Positions 28,963 through 38,950 of a DNA stretch of 64,000 nt are shown here, piece by piece (the stretch's first letter is position 1; each line of letters begins with the position of its first letter). Location: the NCBI RefSeq assembly GCF_007641255.1, contig NZ_CP036259.1:62001-126000 (forward strand), given 5' to 3'. Under the pieces are notes generated by a model. The model searched no databases. It was not told the DNA's origin and saw nothing but the letters and a program-made list of their open reading frames with translations. The position numbers were made by a program, and so were the translations under genes. The stretch is from Sporomusa termitida. Its GTDB lineage: Bacteria; Bacillota; Negativicutes; Sporomusales; Sporomusaceae.

Positions 28963-30151
28963 GCAAACGGTAATTGATGTTGACAACGCCTGTTATATGC
29001 CGGTATTCGCCCGGTATCCCCTTGTCCTCAGCCACGGTGAAGGTCCCTATGTTTATGACAACGAAGGCCGTAAATACATAGATTTTCTCGCCGGCATTGC
29101 GGTTAATGTTCTGGGCCATGCCCATCCGAAGCTGGTGGCGGCGGTGGCGGAACAGGCCGGCAAGCTGATTCACTGCTCTAATCTTTACTATACAGAGGCG
29201 CAGGCCACCCTGGCCCGGACCCTGGTAACCGCCAGCGGTCTCGGCAAAGTCTTTATCGGCAACAGCGGGGCCGAAGCCAACGAAGGGGCGATTAAGCTGG
29301 CCCGCAAATACGGCAAGGCAATTCAGGCCGACAAGGTGCAAATCATTACGGCCGAGCAATCGTTTCACGGCCGGACGCTGGCGACCCTGACCGCTACCGC
29401 CCAGCCTAAATACCAGCAGGGCTACGAGCCGCTGCCAGGCGGCTTTACCCATGTACCATTTAATGATATCACTGCCCTGGAAGCCTTGATATCTGACAAA
29501 ACCTGTGCCGTAATGCTGGAGCCCATCCAGGGCGAAGGCGGGGTTAACCTGCCTGATCCGGATTACTTTAACAAAGTGCGGGCACTGTGTGACAAATACG
29601 GGGCGCTCTTAATCCTGGACGAGATCCAGACCGGGGTTGGCCGTACCGGCAGGATGTTTGCCTATGAGCATTTGGGTATTACCCCTGATATAGTTACCCT
29701 GGCCAAGGGGTTGGCCGGCGGTGTGCCGATCGGCGCCTTTATCGCCACCGATAAGGCTGCCGCTGCCTTTGGGCCCGGCGACCATGGCTCCACCTTTGGC
29801 GGCAACCCGCTGGCCTGCGCCGCTGCCAATGCGGTTCTCGATACCATTCAGGCCGAGCAACTGCTGGCCAATGCCCGGGAGATGGGCGGATACCTGATGG
29901 CCCGGCTTAATCAGCTCCGGGAAAAATATCCGGCCCTGATCAGCGAGGTCCGGGGCCAGGGTCTGATTGTTGCTGCCAAACTCACCCAGCCGGGGCGGGA
30001 TATTGTTAACAGCTGCATGCACCAGGGGGCCATTATCAACTGCACCGCCGGCGATGTACTCCGGTTTGTACCGCCGCTGATTATCAACAAAGGTCATGTG
30101 GACGAATTGACCGCCATATTAGATAAAACACTGGCGGCTGTACAACTATAA
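28955..30151 (+). CDS. argD: Acetylornithine aminotransferase
   Basis: PLP enzyme producing N-acetylornithine. GTG 28955 follows AGGAGGT inside the end of argB and gives 398 residues; the frame is open further upstream in argB. The PLP lysine lies in [13 protein letters not shown], and [11 protein letters not shown] and [12 protein letters not shown] are typical of class III aminotransferases. Confidence 0.95.
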   Translation: MDKQTVIDVDNACYMPVFARYPLVLSHGEGPYVYDNEGRKYIDFLAGIAVNVLGHAHPKLVAAVAEQAGKLIHCSNLYYTEAQATLARTLVTASGLGKVFIGNSGAEANEGAIKLARKYGKAIQADKVQIITAEQSFHGRTLATLTATAQPKYQQGYEPLPGGFTHVPFNDITALEALISDKTCAVMLEPIQGEGGVNLPDPDYFNKVRALCDKYGALLILDEIQTGVGRTGRMFAYEHLGITPDIVTLAKGLAGGVPIGAFIATDKAAAAFGPGDHGSTFGGNPLACAAANAVLDTIQAEQLLANAREMGGYLMARLNQLREKYPALISEVRGQGLIVAAKLTQPGRDIVNSCMHQGAIINCTAGDVLRFVPPLIINKGHVDELTAILDKTLAAVQL

Positions 30152-30172
30152 TCATGGGGGAGTGTATGAGGT

Positions 30173-31105
30173 ATGAGCCTTAAAGGAAAAGACTTTCTGT
30201 CAGTACATCATCTAACTGTTGATGAGATATATCAAATTTTTGATTTTGCCAGGATCTTAAAAGCCAAACAAAAGGCCGGTGAACCACACCCGCTGCTAAA
30301 AGGCAAAACGCTGGGCATGATATTCCAAAAAGCTTCGACCCGTACCCGGGTATCGTTTGAGGTCGGCATGTGGCAGCTGGGCGGTTCGGCGCTGTTCCTT
30401 TCCTCCAACGATATGCAGATTGGCCGGGGCGAGCCGGTCAAGGACACGGCCCGCGTATTATCCCGTTATGTTGACGGCATTATGATCAGGACCTTCTCGC
30501 ACCTGGAGGTGGAAGAACTGGCCGAGTATGCCACCGTGCCTGTCATTAATGCCCTGACCGACCTGCTGCATCCCTGCCAGGCCATGGCGGATATTTTTAC
30601 CGCCCTTGAACATAAGGGCGAGCTGAAGGGCCGCAAGCTGTGCTATATTGGCGACGGCAACAATATGGTCAACTCGCTCCTGCATATCTGTGCCAAGGTC
30701 GGCATGGACATCAGTGTGGCTACCCCGGCCAACTATGCGCCGGATGCCACCATTGTCGAGCAGGCCGCTGTGGCCGCTAAATTGTCAGGCAGTAAAATAA
30801 CCATTTTGGATGACCCGTTGGCTGCGGCCCAAGACGCTGATGTATTATATACCGATGTGTGGGCCAGTATGGGCAAAGAGGGCGAACAGGCCATCCGCAA
30901 ACAGGCTTTTGCCGGCTTCCAGATTAACAATACCCTCCTGCAGGCTGCCAAAAAAGACACTATTGTTATGCATTGCCTGCCGGCGCACCGCGGGGAGGAA
31001 ATCACCGAGGATGTCATCGAAGGCCCCAACTCGGTGGTGTTTGATGAGGCGGAAAATCGCTTGCACGTGCAAAAAGCCATAATGGCCCTTCTCATGGCTG
31101 ATTAG
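30173..31105 (+). CDS. argF: Ornithine carbamoyltransferase
   Basis: Forms citrulline from ornithine and carbamoyl phosphate. 310 residues with the carbamoyl-phosphate site STRTR, the HPCQ motif, and HCLPAHRGEE near the C-terminus, which binds ornithine. No carAB is in the window. Confidence 0.97.
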   Translation: MSLKGKDFLSVHHLTVDEIYQIFDFARILKAKQKAGEPHPLLKGKTLGMIFQKASTRTRVSFEVGMWQLGGSALFLSSNDMQIGRGEPVKDTARVLSRYVDGIMIRTFSHLEVEELAEYATVPVINALTDLLHPCQAMADIFTALEHKGELKGRKLCYIGDGNNMVNSLLHICAKVGMDISVATPANYAPDATIVEQAAVAAKLSGSKITILDDPLAAAQDADVLYTDVWASMGKEGEQAIRKQAFAGFQINNTLLQAAKKDTIVMHCLPAHRGEEITEDVIEGPNSVVFDEAENRLHVQKAIMALLMAD

Positions 31106-31117
31106 CTTAGTACAATA

Positions 31118-31237
31118 GAACTTGTTATAAACGCCCATCTGCTTCGTTGCTCCTCAAAACGATTGCTTGCGTACGCCAGTACGCGGCGCTGCCCGTTTTT
31201 CCGGTGCGCCTCGCATCTGGACATTTCTAACAAGTTC
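31118..31237. repeat. 120-bp palindromic element between argF and argG
   Basis: Ends GAACTTGTTA (31118-31127) and TAACAAGTTC (31228-31237) are perfect inverted repeats, and the complementarity extends to 20 of 25 positions. The centre is a perfect hairpin GCGTAC-gcca-GTACGC (31169-31184). This full-length imperfect palindrome has the form of a miniature mobile element; no ORF of its own. Confidence 0.75.
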
Positions 31238-31286
31238 CGGCTGTTCGCGACTTTTTGGTTACGGGGGTACGCGAGAGTAGGCGGGA

Positions 31287-31317
31287 GTGTGTCAGGGGGA
31301 CGGTTCTCTTGACACAC
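31287..31317. repeat. GGGGAC-core element before argG
   Basis: GTGTGTC (31287-31293) and GACACAC (31311-31317) are perfect inverted repeats around a 17-base core containing GGGGGACGGTTC. It is the same family as the element between argJ and argB. The rest of the argF-argG gap holds the 120-bp palindrome and a weak argG promoter (TACAAT at 31386-31391). Confidence 0.75.
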
Positions 31318-31435
31318 CCGGAAAACAAGCGCACTTTTCAATTTCCTTTACCATATAGACAATTACACCCGGTTCCTGTAAACTTTACAATAGGAAAACC
31401 CCGGGAAACCATATCAACATAGGAGGCAATTTATA

Positions 31436-32659
31436 ATGAGTGAAATCAAAAAGGTGGTCCTGGCCTACTCCGGCGGCCTGGATACCTCGGTTATTATCCC
31501 CTGGCTGAAAGAGAACTATCAGTGCGAGGTCATTGCGATGTGCGCCGATGTCGGCCAGGGCGATGAACTGGCCCCGGTGCGGGAAAAGGCCATTAAATCC
31601 GGGGCCAGCAAGGTATATATCGAAGATCTGACGGCTGAGTTTGTGGAAAGCTATGTCTGGCCGACCCTCAAGGCCGGTGCTGTATATGAAGGCAAATACC
31701 TGCTGGGAACCTCGTTTGCCCGGCCGATCATTGCCAAGGCCCTTGTGGACATTGCCCTGAAAGAGGGCGCTGACGCTATCTGCCACGGGGCGACAGGCAA
31801 AGGCAACGACCAGGTCCGCTTCGAGCTGACCGTCAAAGCCCTGGCTCCCCAGCTTAAAATTATTGCTCCCTGGCGGTTGTGGGACATCCGTTCCCGTGAA
31901 GACGCGATCGATTATGCGGAACAACACGGTATTCCTGTGCCTGTTTCCAAAGCCCGCCCCTACAGCATGGACCGCAATATCTGGCATCTGAGCCATGAGG
32001 GCGCTGACCTGGAAAACCCGGCCAATGAACCGGCCGCTGATGTGTATCTGATTACCACCCCGCCCGAGCAAGCGCCGGATAAGCCCCTCTACATTGAAGT
32101 AGGCTTTGAAAAAGGTACCCCGGTGTCGGTGGACGGCGTTAAACTAAATGCGGTGGCTCTCCTGACCAAACTCAATGAACTTGGTGCCGCCAACGGCATC
32201 GGCATTGCCGATATTGTCGAAAACCGGCTTGTGGGCATGAAATCCCGGGGCGTATACGAAAATCCCGGTGGCGCCATTTTGTATTTTGCTCACCGTGAAT
32301 TAGAGTATCTGACTTTAGACCGGGCCACCATGCATTATAAGGAGCAGATTGCCATCAAATATGCCGAACTGGTTTATGACGGCATGTGGTTTGCGCCGCT
32401 CCGGGAAGCCCTTGATGCCTTTGTTGATTCGACCCAGCAGACTGTTACCGGTACTGTCCGCCTGAAGCTGTACAAGGGCAACATCATGAGTGCCGGCGCC
32501 ACCTCGCCTTATTCGCTCTATAACGAAAAGATCGTAACTTTTGGTGATAGCGAGCAATTATATAACCATGGCGATGCCGAGGGCTTTATTAACCTCTTCG
32601 GCTTGCCGCTCAAGGTCCGGGCCATGATGAAAGCTGAGGCCAAGAAAACCAATGAGTAA
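31436..32659 (+). CDS. argG: Argininosuccinate synthase
   Basis: ATP-dependent joining of citrulline and aspartate. 407 residues with the pyrophosphatase P-loop AYSGGLDTS near residues 11-19, and the [10 protein letters not shown] and SRPYSMD-like ([10 protein letters not shown]) motifs. AGGAGG precedes the ATG. argH overlaps the end by eight bases. Confidence 0.97.
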   Translation: MSEIKKVVLAYSGGLDTSVIIPWLKENYQCEVIAMCADVGQGDELAPVREKAIKSGASKVYIEDLTAEFVESYVWPTLKAGAVYEGKYLLGTSFARPIIAKALVDIALKEGADAICHGATGKGNDQVRFELTVKALAPQLKIIAPWRLWDIRSREDAIDYAEQHGIPVPVSKARPYSMDRNIWHLSHEGADLENPANEPAADVYLITTPPEQAPDKPLYIEVGFEKGTPVSVDGVKLNAVALLTKLNELGAANGIGIADIVENRLVGMKSRGVYENPGGAILYFAHRELEYLTLDRATMHYKEQIAIKYAELVYDGMWFAPLREALDAFVDSTQQTVTGTVRLKLYKGNIMSAGATSPYSLYNEKIVTFGDSEQLYNHGDAEGFINLFGLPLKVRAMMKAEAKKTNE

Positions 32660-34067
32660 ATTATGGGGCGGACGTTTCGCCAAAAACACGGATGTTATGG
32701 TGGAGGAGTTTACCTCCTCCATTTCTTTTGACAGCCGCATGTACCGGCAGGATATTGCCGGCAGCATTGCTCATGCCAGGATGCTGGCCCAATGCGGCAT
32801 CATCAGCCAGGACGATGCCAGGCTGATTACCGATGGGTTAAACGATATTCTCGCCGATATTGAAGCAGGCAACTTCAGTTTTGAAGTGTCGCTAGAAGAT
32901 ATCCATATGAATATTGAAAAACGCCTGACCGAACGCATCGGTCCGGCCGGCGGGCGTCTGCATACAGCCCGCAGCCGCAATGACCAGGTGGCGCTTGATA
33001 CTCATATGTATGTGCGGGAGCAGGTGGCCGCAATCGGCGGGCTGTTATTTGACCTGGAGCAGGCCGTTCTCGACATTGCCAATAAATATCCGGAGACCAT
33101 CATGCCCGGCTATACCCATCTGCAGCGGGCCCAGCCCATCCTGTTCGCTCACCACATGCTGGCTTATTTCTTTATGTTTGAGCGTGATTTCCGACGCCTG
33201 GGCGGCGTGTGGGAGTCGGCCGATATTATGCCCCTCGGCGCCGGGGCGCTGGCTGGTACCACCTTTCCCATCGACAGAGAGCTTGTTGCCAGTGAACTCA
33301 AGTTTGGCCGCATCTATGAGAACAGTATTGATGCCGTCAGTGACCGGGACTATATCCTGGAATTTTTGTCGTTTGCCTCTATTCTGATGATGCATTTGAG
33401 CCGGTTAAGCGAAGAGATCATTTTGTGGTCGTCAACCGAGTTCTCCTTTATTGAGCTTGACGATGCCCACTGTACCGGCTCGAGTATTATGCCGCAAAAG
33501 AAGAATCCGGATGTCGCCGAATTGGTGCGCGGCAAAACCGGCCGGGTTTTTGGTCACCTGATGGCCATGCTGACGGTGGCAAAAGGTCTCCCCCTGGCAT
33601 ACAACAAAGATTTGCAGGAGGATAAAGAGGGGCTGTTTGATACCATCGACACGGTAAAATTCAGTCTGACCGTGTACGCAGCCATGCTGCGCGGGCTGAA
33701 GGTAAATTCCGGTATTATGCGGCAGGCGCTAAAAAACGACTTTTCCAATGCCACCGATATGGCTGATTATCTTGTTAAAAAAGGACTGCCGTTCCGGCAA
33801 GCCCATGAAGTTGTTGGCAAATGCGTAGCTTATTGCCTAAATGAGCACAAAACGCTGGCAGATTTAAGCCTGGCCGAGTTTAAACAATTTTCGCCACTGT
33901 TTGACATGGATATTTTAGAGGCCATTACCATTGAAACCTGTGTTGCCGCCCGTAATTCTCTGGGTGGAACATCGCCCGCTCAGGTTAGACAGGCTGTCAC
34001 TGTTGCTAAGTCCATTATGGAGAAACAGCAAAAACACCTTGACATGTATACAAAAATCAAACTATAA
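32652..34067 (+). CDS. argH: Argininosuccinate lyase
   Basis: Last step of arginine synthesis, releasing fumarate. 471 residues; the superfamily signature [12 protein letters not shown] and the [11 protein letters not shown] stretch are present. Start codon lies inside the end of argG, so the pair is coupled. Confidence 0.97.
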   Translation: MSKLWGGRFAKNTDVMVEEFTSSISFDSRMYRQDIAGSIAHARMLAQCGIISQDDARLITDGLNDILADIEAGNFSFEVSLEDIHMNIEKRLTERIGPAGGRLHTARSRNDQVALDTHMYVREQVAAIGGLLFDLEQAVLDIANKYPETIMPGYTHLQRAQPILFAHHMLAYFFMFERDFRRLGGVWESADIMPLGAGALAGTTFPIDRELVASELKFGRIYENSIDAVSDRDYILEFLSFASILMMHLSRLSEEIILWSSTEFSFIELDDAHCTGSSIMPQKKNPDVAELVRGKTGRVFGHLMAMLTVAKGLPLAYNKDLQEDKEGLFDTIDTVKFSLTVYAAMLRGLKVNSGIMRQALKNDFSNATDMADYLVKKGLPFRQAHEVVGKCVAYCLNEHKTLADLSLAEFKQFSPLFDMDILEAITIETCVAARNSLGGTSPAQVRQAVTVAKSIMEKQQKHLDMYTKIKL

Positions 34068-34103
34068 TATCCATAAATATACAACCCAAGGAGGCCTGTT
34101 AAC

Positions 34104-35177
34104 ATGGCTGATATTGCTGTTACACTGGCTGATAAACGCGGCACTCTTCCGGCAGACGACAAACTTGGTTTTGGCAAGATTTTTACCGATCACATGTTTG
34201 TCATGGATTACGAAACAGGAAAAGGCTGGTTTGATGCCCGCATCGTCCCGTATGGCGATTTTGACATTTCGCCGGCAGCTATGGTGCTGCATTACGGACA
34301 AGCCATTTTTGAAGGCATGAAAGCCTTCCGCACGGAAGATAACCGCATCGTCGTGTACCGCCCTGTTGATCATCTCAAACGTTTCAATAATTCAGCTGAC
34401 ATTTTAAGCATCCCGCAAATGGATGTTGATTTATTACATGCCGGTTTGAACAAACTGATTGAAATTGACAAGGACTGGGTGCCGCAATCGCTGGGAACAT
34501 CGCTGTACATTCGCCCCTTTGTTATTTCGGTCGATCCCTTCGTCGGCGTAAAAGTTGCCGATGAATACAAGCTGCTTATTATCCTCTCGCCGGTCGGCGC
34601 CTACTACGCCTCTGGATTTAAGCCTGTCAAAATCAAGGTGGAGGAGCATTTTGTACGGGCCGTCAAGGGCGGTCTGGGCGAAGCCAAGACACCGGCCAAT
34701 TACGCTGCCAGTCTTAAGGCCTCGGAAGAAGCTCAAAAAGAGGGGTATACCCAGGTTTTGTGGCTTGACGCCCTGGAACAGAAATACATTGAAGAAGTCG
34801 GCACCATGAATATCTTCTTCAAGATTGATGACGAGATTATTACCCCCGAGCTAAACGGCAGTATTCTCAATGGTATTACCCGCCGTTCCGTCATTCAGGT
34901 GGCTCAGGACTGGGGGCTGAAAGTGACCGAACGCCGGATTTCGATTGATGAGGTATATGCTGTGCATGCTGAGGGCCGGCTGCAGGAAGTATTCGGTTCC
35001 GGTACGGCGGCAGTTATTTCCCCGGTGGGCGAGTTATCCTGGAAAGGCAAAAATATTGTCATTAATAATAACCAGACCGGGGCAACCTCCCAAAAGCTGT
35101 TCGACTATATTACCAGCATCCAGCAGGGCCGCGTAGCCGATAAATTTGGCTGGATTGGCGAAGTAACCAAAATATAA
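34104..35177 (+). CDS. ilvE: Branched-chain amino acid aminotransferase
   Basis: A 357-residue class IV PLP aminotransferase for leucine, isoleucine and valine. GQAIFEGMKAF, YIRPFVI, GLGEAKTPANYAASLKAS (with the PLP lysine) and the EEVGTMNIFF motif match the long IlvE form. It has its own AAGGAGG site and is followed by a terminator, so it may be transcribed with or after argGH. Confidence 0.95.
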   Translation: MADIAVTLADKRGTLPADDKLGFGKIFTDHMFVMDYETGKGWFDARIVPYGDFDISPAAMVLHYGQAIFEGMKAFRTEDNRIVVYRPVDHLKRFNNSADILSIPQMDVDLLHAGLNKLIEIDKDWVPQSLGTSLYIRPFVISVDPFVGVKVADEYKLLIILSPVGAYYASGFKPVKIKVEEHFVRAVKGGLGEAKTPANYAASLKASEEAQKEGYTQVLWLDALEQKYIEEVGTMNIFFKIDDEIITPELNGSILNGITRRSVIQVAQDWGLKVTERRISIDEVYAVHAEGRLQEVFGSGTAAVISPVGELSWKGKNIVINNNQTGATSQKLFDYITSIQQGRVADKFGWIGEVTKI

Positions 35178-35209
35178 TTTACAGCCCTGAAAATGGTATA
35201 GCGGAAATA

Positions 35210-35243
35210 TTAGGCTTGTGCTGTGGGCACAAGCCTAATTTAG
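35210..35243 (+). terminator. Terminator after ilvE
   Basis: Perfect 11-bp stem TTAGGCTTGTG (35210-35220) with CACAAGCCTAA (35228-35238) and a short T-run. Confidence 0.85.
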
Positions 35244-35256
35244 TCATTAGGACCAG

Positions 35257-35419
35257 AGTACCTTGATCACATTATTTTTTAGCTTGATGACGGCCAAAAT
35301 GGCAAATGGCGGCGCCAGCCCCGCCTAGCAGACCCCTGCCGGTATGCGCCGTCGGTGCGTGCTTGCCCTTTGCCATTTTGTCTCGCCCTAAAACCAAAAT
35401 CTAAAATGGTCAAGATACT
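35257..35419. repeat. 163-bp palindromic element between ilvE and cdaA
   Basis: The outer arms AGTACCTTGATCA (35257-35269) and TGGTCAAGATACT (35407-35419) match as inverted repeats at 11 of 13 positions. Inner arms CAAAATGGCAAA (35295-35306) and TTTGCCATTTTG (35369-35380) are perfect. The GC-rich middle is unlike the AT-rich flanks. It is a candidate miniature element. Confidence 0.65.
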
Positions 35420-35535
35420 AGGACTTTTACTTTATTTTTTTATAATGGACAATTATCTAAAAGGTTTTCCTGATATTGGGTAGAATAGAATTATAGTTAT
35501 ATTGGGAATTTTAACTCCTGTTTGAGGTGTGCAGA

Positions 35536-36351
35536 ATGTTATTGCAAATACGGGGAATAATCTCTACAATTAGTTTCCTGGATATTATCGACATTGTAAT
35601 TGTTGCCTATTTTTTATACAAACTCTACATTATGATTAGCGGGACCAGGGCTGTAGCCTTATTGAAAGGTCTTGTCGTGCTGCTGGTGGCTACGCTGATC
35701 AGCAAATGGCTGGAACTCAATGTGATTAACTGGCTGCTGCAGAAGACAATGACGGTTGTGCTTGTAGCCCTGCCGGTTGTTTTTCAGCCGGAACTCCGGC
35801 GCGCCCTTGAGCATCTGGGGCGGGGCCGCTTTTTCCACAACAGTGCCCAGCTGAACGCGGAGGAGAAAGCCAGCCTGTTTGATGAACTGGGGAGAACAGT
35901 TACCGATCTGTCTAAAAACAAGATTGGGGCCCTGATGGTTCTGGAACGGGAAACAGGGCTTAATGATTATATTGAAACAGGCATTAAGGTGGATGGTTTA
36001 GTCTCAAGCGAGTTTTTAATCAATATTTTTATTCCCAATACGCCCCTGCATGATGGTGCTGTCATTATCCGCGGGAACCGGGTACAGGCGGCAGGCTGTT
36101 TGTTGCCGCTGTCTGATGACCGCAGTCTCAACAAGGAGCTTGGCACAAGACACCGGGCGGCGATTGGCATCAGCGAGCAAACCGATGCAGTTGTTATTGT
36201 TGTCAGCGAAGAAACCGGTATCATTTCGCTGGCCAGGGGCGGCAGACTGCACCGGTATATGGATGCCGACAAGCTTAGGGAACAGCTTGCGCCGCTGTTT
36301 ATAGCGAAAAGCACTTCCCTTAGCGATCTATTTAGCTGGAGGCCGTCATAA
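35536..36351 (+). CDS. cdaA: Diadenylate cyclase CdaA
   Basis: Makes cyclic di-AMP from two ATP at the membrane. 271 residues: three N-terminal membrane helices, then the DAC domain with the DGA motif (HDGAVIIRGNR) and the RHR motif (TRHRAAIGISE). ATG 35536 follows GAGGTG. It heads the conserved cdaA-cdaR-glmM cluster; CdaR and GlmM are known partners that tune its activity. Confidence 0.96.
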   Translation: MLLQIRGIISTISFLDIIDIVIVAYFLYKLYIMISGTRAVALLKGLVVLLVATLISKWLELNVINWLLQKTMTVVLVALPVVFQPELRRALEHLGRGRFFHNSAQLNAEEKASLFDELGRTVTDLSKNKIGALMVLERETGLNDYIETGIKVDGLVSSEFLINIFIPNTPLHDGAVIIRGNRVQAAGCLLPLSDDRSLNKELGTRHRAAIGISEQTDAVVIVVSEETGIISLARGGRLHRYMDADKLREQLAPLFIAKSTSLSDLFSWRPS

Positions 36352-37292
36352 TGTTTGATAAGTTTTTTAAATCACCGGGAGAAACAAAAAATATTACTCC
36401 GAAAATTTTGGCCGTTATCCTGGCGATTGTGTTATGGTTGTATGTCATAAATGAGCAAAATCCGCCCATTGAGTCATCGTTCACCATTCCGCTGGAAGTC
36501 CGCAATGCCGCCACTTCCTACGTTATTGTCAATGTGCCTGACTCAGTCCGGGTAAAAATTCGCGGTCCGCGCAGTATTGTTGCCGGTGTGCTCAATAAAG
36601 ATCTTAAGGCCTATATTGATATCAAAGGTCTCACAGAAGGCAATCACGATCTTAAGGTCAGCGCCGCCATCCCGTCCAGCCTGGAATTGGTCGAGATCAA
36701 TCCGGACAAAGTCCAGTTCAGGCTTGACACTACTGTAAGCCGCCAGGTACCGGTTGAGGTCAGACTGACCGGTGCTGCCGCCAAAGGGTCGGTGGTGGGC
36801 AACCCGGTGGCGGCCTATGAGCAGGTGACGATTGAAGGGCCCAAAAATATTGTGGGTATTGTTGAAAAAGTGATCGCTACCGTTGATCTGGCCGGAAAAA
36901 ACGCCGAGTTTACGGTAGGGGCGCCACTGGTACCGGTTACCCAGGCCGGTAAGGGAGTCGAAGGGCTAACCATTTATCCGGAGAAAACCGGCGTTACGGT
37001 GAATATAACTGCCGGGCTAACCAAGAAGATACTTGATGTAAAACCCATGATTGAGGGGGAATTGCCGGCTGGTCTGGCTATAAAGAGTATGAGCACTAAG
37101 CCGGACAAACTGGAATTGCGGGAGCTTACAGCCGGCACGGGCCTTGACAAGCTTGAGGCTGTATATACCGAACCGATTAGCCTTAACGATATCAGCCAGA
37201 ATATCACCAGGGAAGTAAAACTAATATTGCCGGAGGGTCTGGCCAGTACCCAGGAAACCGTCAGTGTTACCATCCAAGTCGGCCCCCGTTAA
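36351..37292 (+). CDS. cdaR: YbbR-domain protein CdaR
   Basis: 313 residues: an N-terminal membrane anchor (about 18-30) and extracytoplasmic YbbR repeats (for example VRVKIRGPRSIV and VTIEGPKNIVG). CdaR is the membrane-bound regulator of CdaA. Its ATG overlaps the cdaA stop by one base. Confidence 0.93.
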   Translation: MFDKFFKSPGETKNITPKILAVILAIVLWLYVINEQNPPIESSFTIPLEVRNAATSYVIVNVPDSVRVKIRGPRSIVAGVLNKDLKAYIDIKGLTEGNHDLKVSAAIPSSLELVEINPDKVQFRLDTTVSRQVPVEVRLTGAAAKGSVVGNPVAAYEQVTIEGPKNIVGIVEKVIATVDLAGKNAEFTVGAPLVPVTQAGKGVEGLTIYPEKTGVTVNITAGLTKKILDVKPMIEGELPAGLAIKSMSTKPDKLELRELTAGTGLDKLEAVYTEPISLNDISQNITREVKLILPEGLASTQETVSVTIQVGPR

Positions 37293-37307
37293 AGGAGACA
37301 GCGGCTA

Positions 37308-38903
37308 TTGCTTAAAATCAGTAACTTTCGTATACCCTTAACTGAAGAAACACCCCTTGCGTATCTTGTTGCCAGACGTTTGCGGCTGGCACCGGAGCAG
37401 GTAAGCCAAGTGAACATTATCCGCCGGGCGATTGATGCCCGCCGGAAACATAGTATTACCTTTGTCTATACCCTGGCAGTCGAGCTTCTCATCCCGCCAG
37501 GGCAGGCATTATCCCGGCTGGCCGGTGACAAGGATGTCGTGCTCATAACGCCGGCGGCCGCCGAGGATATTGTGTTTGGTGCGATACCGCTGAATAACCG
37601 GCCGGTAGTGGTAGGGTCAGGACCGGCCGGTTTATTTGCTGCCCTGATGCTGGCCAGGTATGGCTATAAGCCGCTGCTGATTGAGCGGGGGCGGGATGTT
37701 GAACGGCGGGCCCGGGATATTGCTGATTTTTGGCGGACCGGCCAGTTGGCTGAAAATAGTAATGTGCAGTTTGGGGAAGGCGGGGCCGGCACCTTTTCCG
37801 ATGGTAAACTTACCACCCGGGTTACGGATCCGCGGATGGCGGCGGTGCTTGACATTATGATAACAGCCGGAGCGCCGGCTGAAATAAAGTACCTTCATAA
37901 ACCCCATATTGGTACTGATAAACTGCGGCAGGTTGTCAGGAATATCAGAACCGAGATTATTAAACTGGGCGGCGACGTTGAGTTCGAAGCCTGCCTTACA
38001 GGTATCGCCACTAAGGCGGGACAGCTCACCGGCATTACCGTAAATGGTAGCCGCCATATACCCTGCGAAATATTGTTTCTGGCCATTGGCCATAGTGCCA
38101 GGGACACCTATCAGATGTTGCATGAACACCAGGTGGCCATGGCAGCCAAACCCTTTGCGATTGGTGTCCGGATTGAGCATCCCCAGGAACTCATCGATAC
38201 AGCCCAGTACGGTGTTGCGGCCGGTCATCCCCGGCTGGGACCGGCTGATTATGCGCTGGTGTACCAGGATAAGGCGGCAGGACGGGCGGCCTATTCGTTT
38301 TGCATGTGCCCGGGCGGACTGGTGGTGGCGGCCGCCTCGGAAGCGGGGGGAGTCGTGACCAACGGCATGAGCCTGTACAAACGGGACTCGGGCCTTGCCA
38401 ACAGTGCCGTGGCTGTAACTGTGAATCCGGCTGATTATGGTCCTAATGTTCTTGACGGTATCGAATTCCAGCGCCGTTATGAACGGCTGGCCTTTGCCCT
38501 GGGCGGGAATAATTACAATGCGCCTGTGCAGACAGTAGGCGATTTCCTGACCGGAAAAAGCGGCAGTGCTCAATATCTGGCCGCATCCAGTTATCGTCCC
38601 GGCACAACACCTGCCGATCTCCGGCAATGCTTGCCAGGGTTTGTAGCTACTACACTGGCGAAGGCTTTGCCTGATTTTGGCCGTAAGCTGCGAGGGTTTG
38701 ATCATAGGCAGGCCGTACTTACCGGCGTTGAAACCAGAACCTCAGCGCCGGTGCGGCTGGTGCGAGGGCCGGATTTTGTGTCAATTAACACAACCGGCGT
38801 ATACCCTATTGGTGAGGGTGCCGGTTATGCCGGCGGCATTATGAGCGCTGCCCTGGACGGGGTAAATGCAGCAATTAGTTTTGTGCAAGTCTATAAGGCC
38901 TGA
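37308..38903 (+). CDS. FAD-dependent oxidoreductase (COG2509-like)
   Basis: A 531-residue flavoprotein. An N-terminal alpha/beta domain with R-rich region (about 1-95) precedes the dinucleotide-binding motif GSGPAGLFAAL and the GGAGTFSDGKLTTR block; GEGAGYAGGIMSAALDGVNAA near the end closes the FAD site. TTG 37308 follows AAAGGAGA. It is commonly found between cdaR and glmM in Negativicutes and Clostridia; the substrate is unknown. Confidence 0.9.
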   Translation: MLKISNFRIPLTEETPLAYLVARRLRLAPEQVSQVNIIRRAIDARRKHSITFVYTLAVELLIPPGQALSRLAGDKDVVLITPAAAEDIVFGAIPLNNRPVVVGSGPAGLFAALMLARYGYKPLLIERGRDVERRARDIADFWRTGQLAENSNVQFGEGGAGTFSDGKLTTRVTDPRMAAVLDIMITAGAPAEIKYLHKPHIGTDKLRQVVRNIRTEIIKLGGDVEFEACLTGIATKAGQLTGITVNGSRHIPCEILFLAIGHSARDTYQMLHEHQVAMAAKPFAIGVRIEHPQELIDTAQYGVAAGHPRLGPADYALVYQDKAAGRAAYSFCMCPGGLVVAAASEAGGVVTNGMSLYKRDSGLANSAVAVTVNPADYGPNVLDGIEFQRRYERLAFALGGNNYNAPVQTVGDFLTGKSGSAQYLAASSYRPGTTPADLRQCLPGFVATTLAKALPDFGRKLRGFDHRQAVLTGVETRTSAPVRLVRGPDFVSINTTGVYPIGEGAGYAGGIMSAALDGVNAAISFVQVYKA

Positions 38904-38950
38904 TCTTTGTATAAATGTACACTTACAATTTGGAAGGAGCATTTTCATAT

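Noticed and set aside
31385-32071. 228-codon minus-strand frame opposite argG
   Set aside because: Antisense shadow of argG without ribosome site or motif.
34068-34103. T-box or other amino-acid leader upstream of ilvE
   Set aside because: The gap after argH is only 36 bases and contains little besides the ribosome site.
37632-38705. 357-codon minus-strand frame opposite the FAD oxidoreductase
   Set aside because: It lies wholly antisense to a gene with clear family motifs, has no recognisable domain, and is explained by the codon bias of the sense gene.
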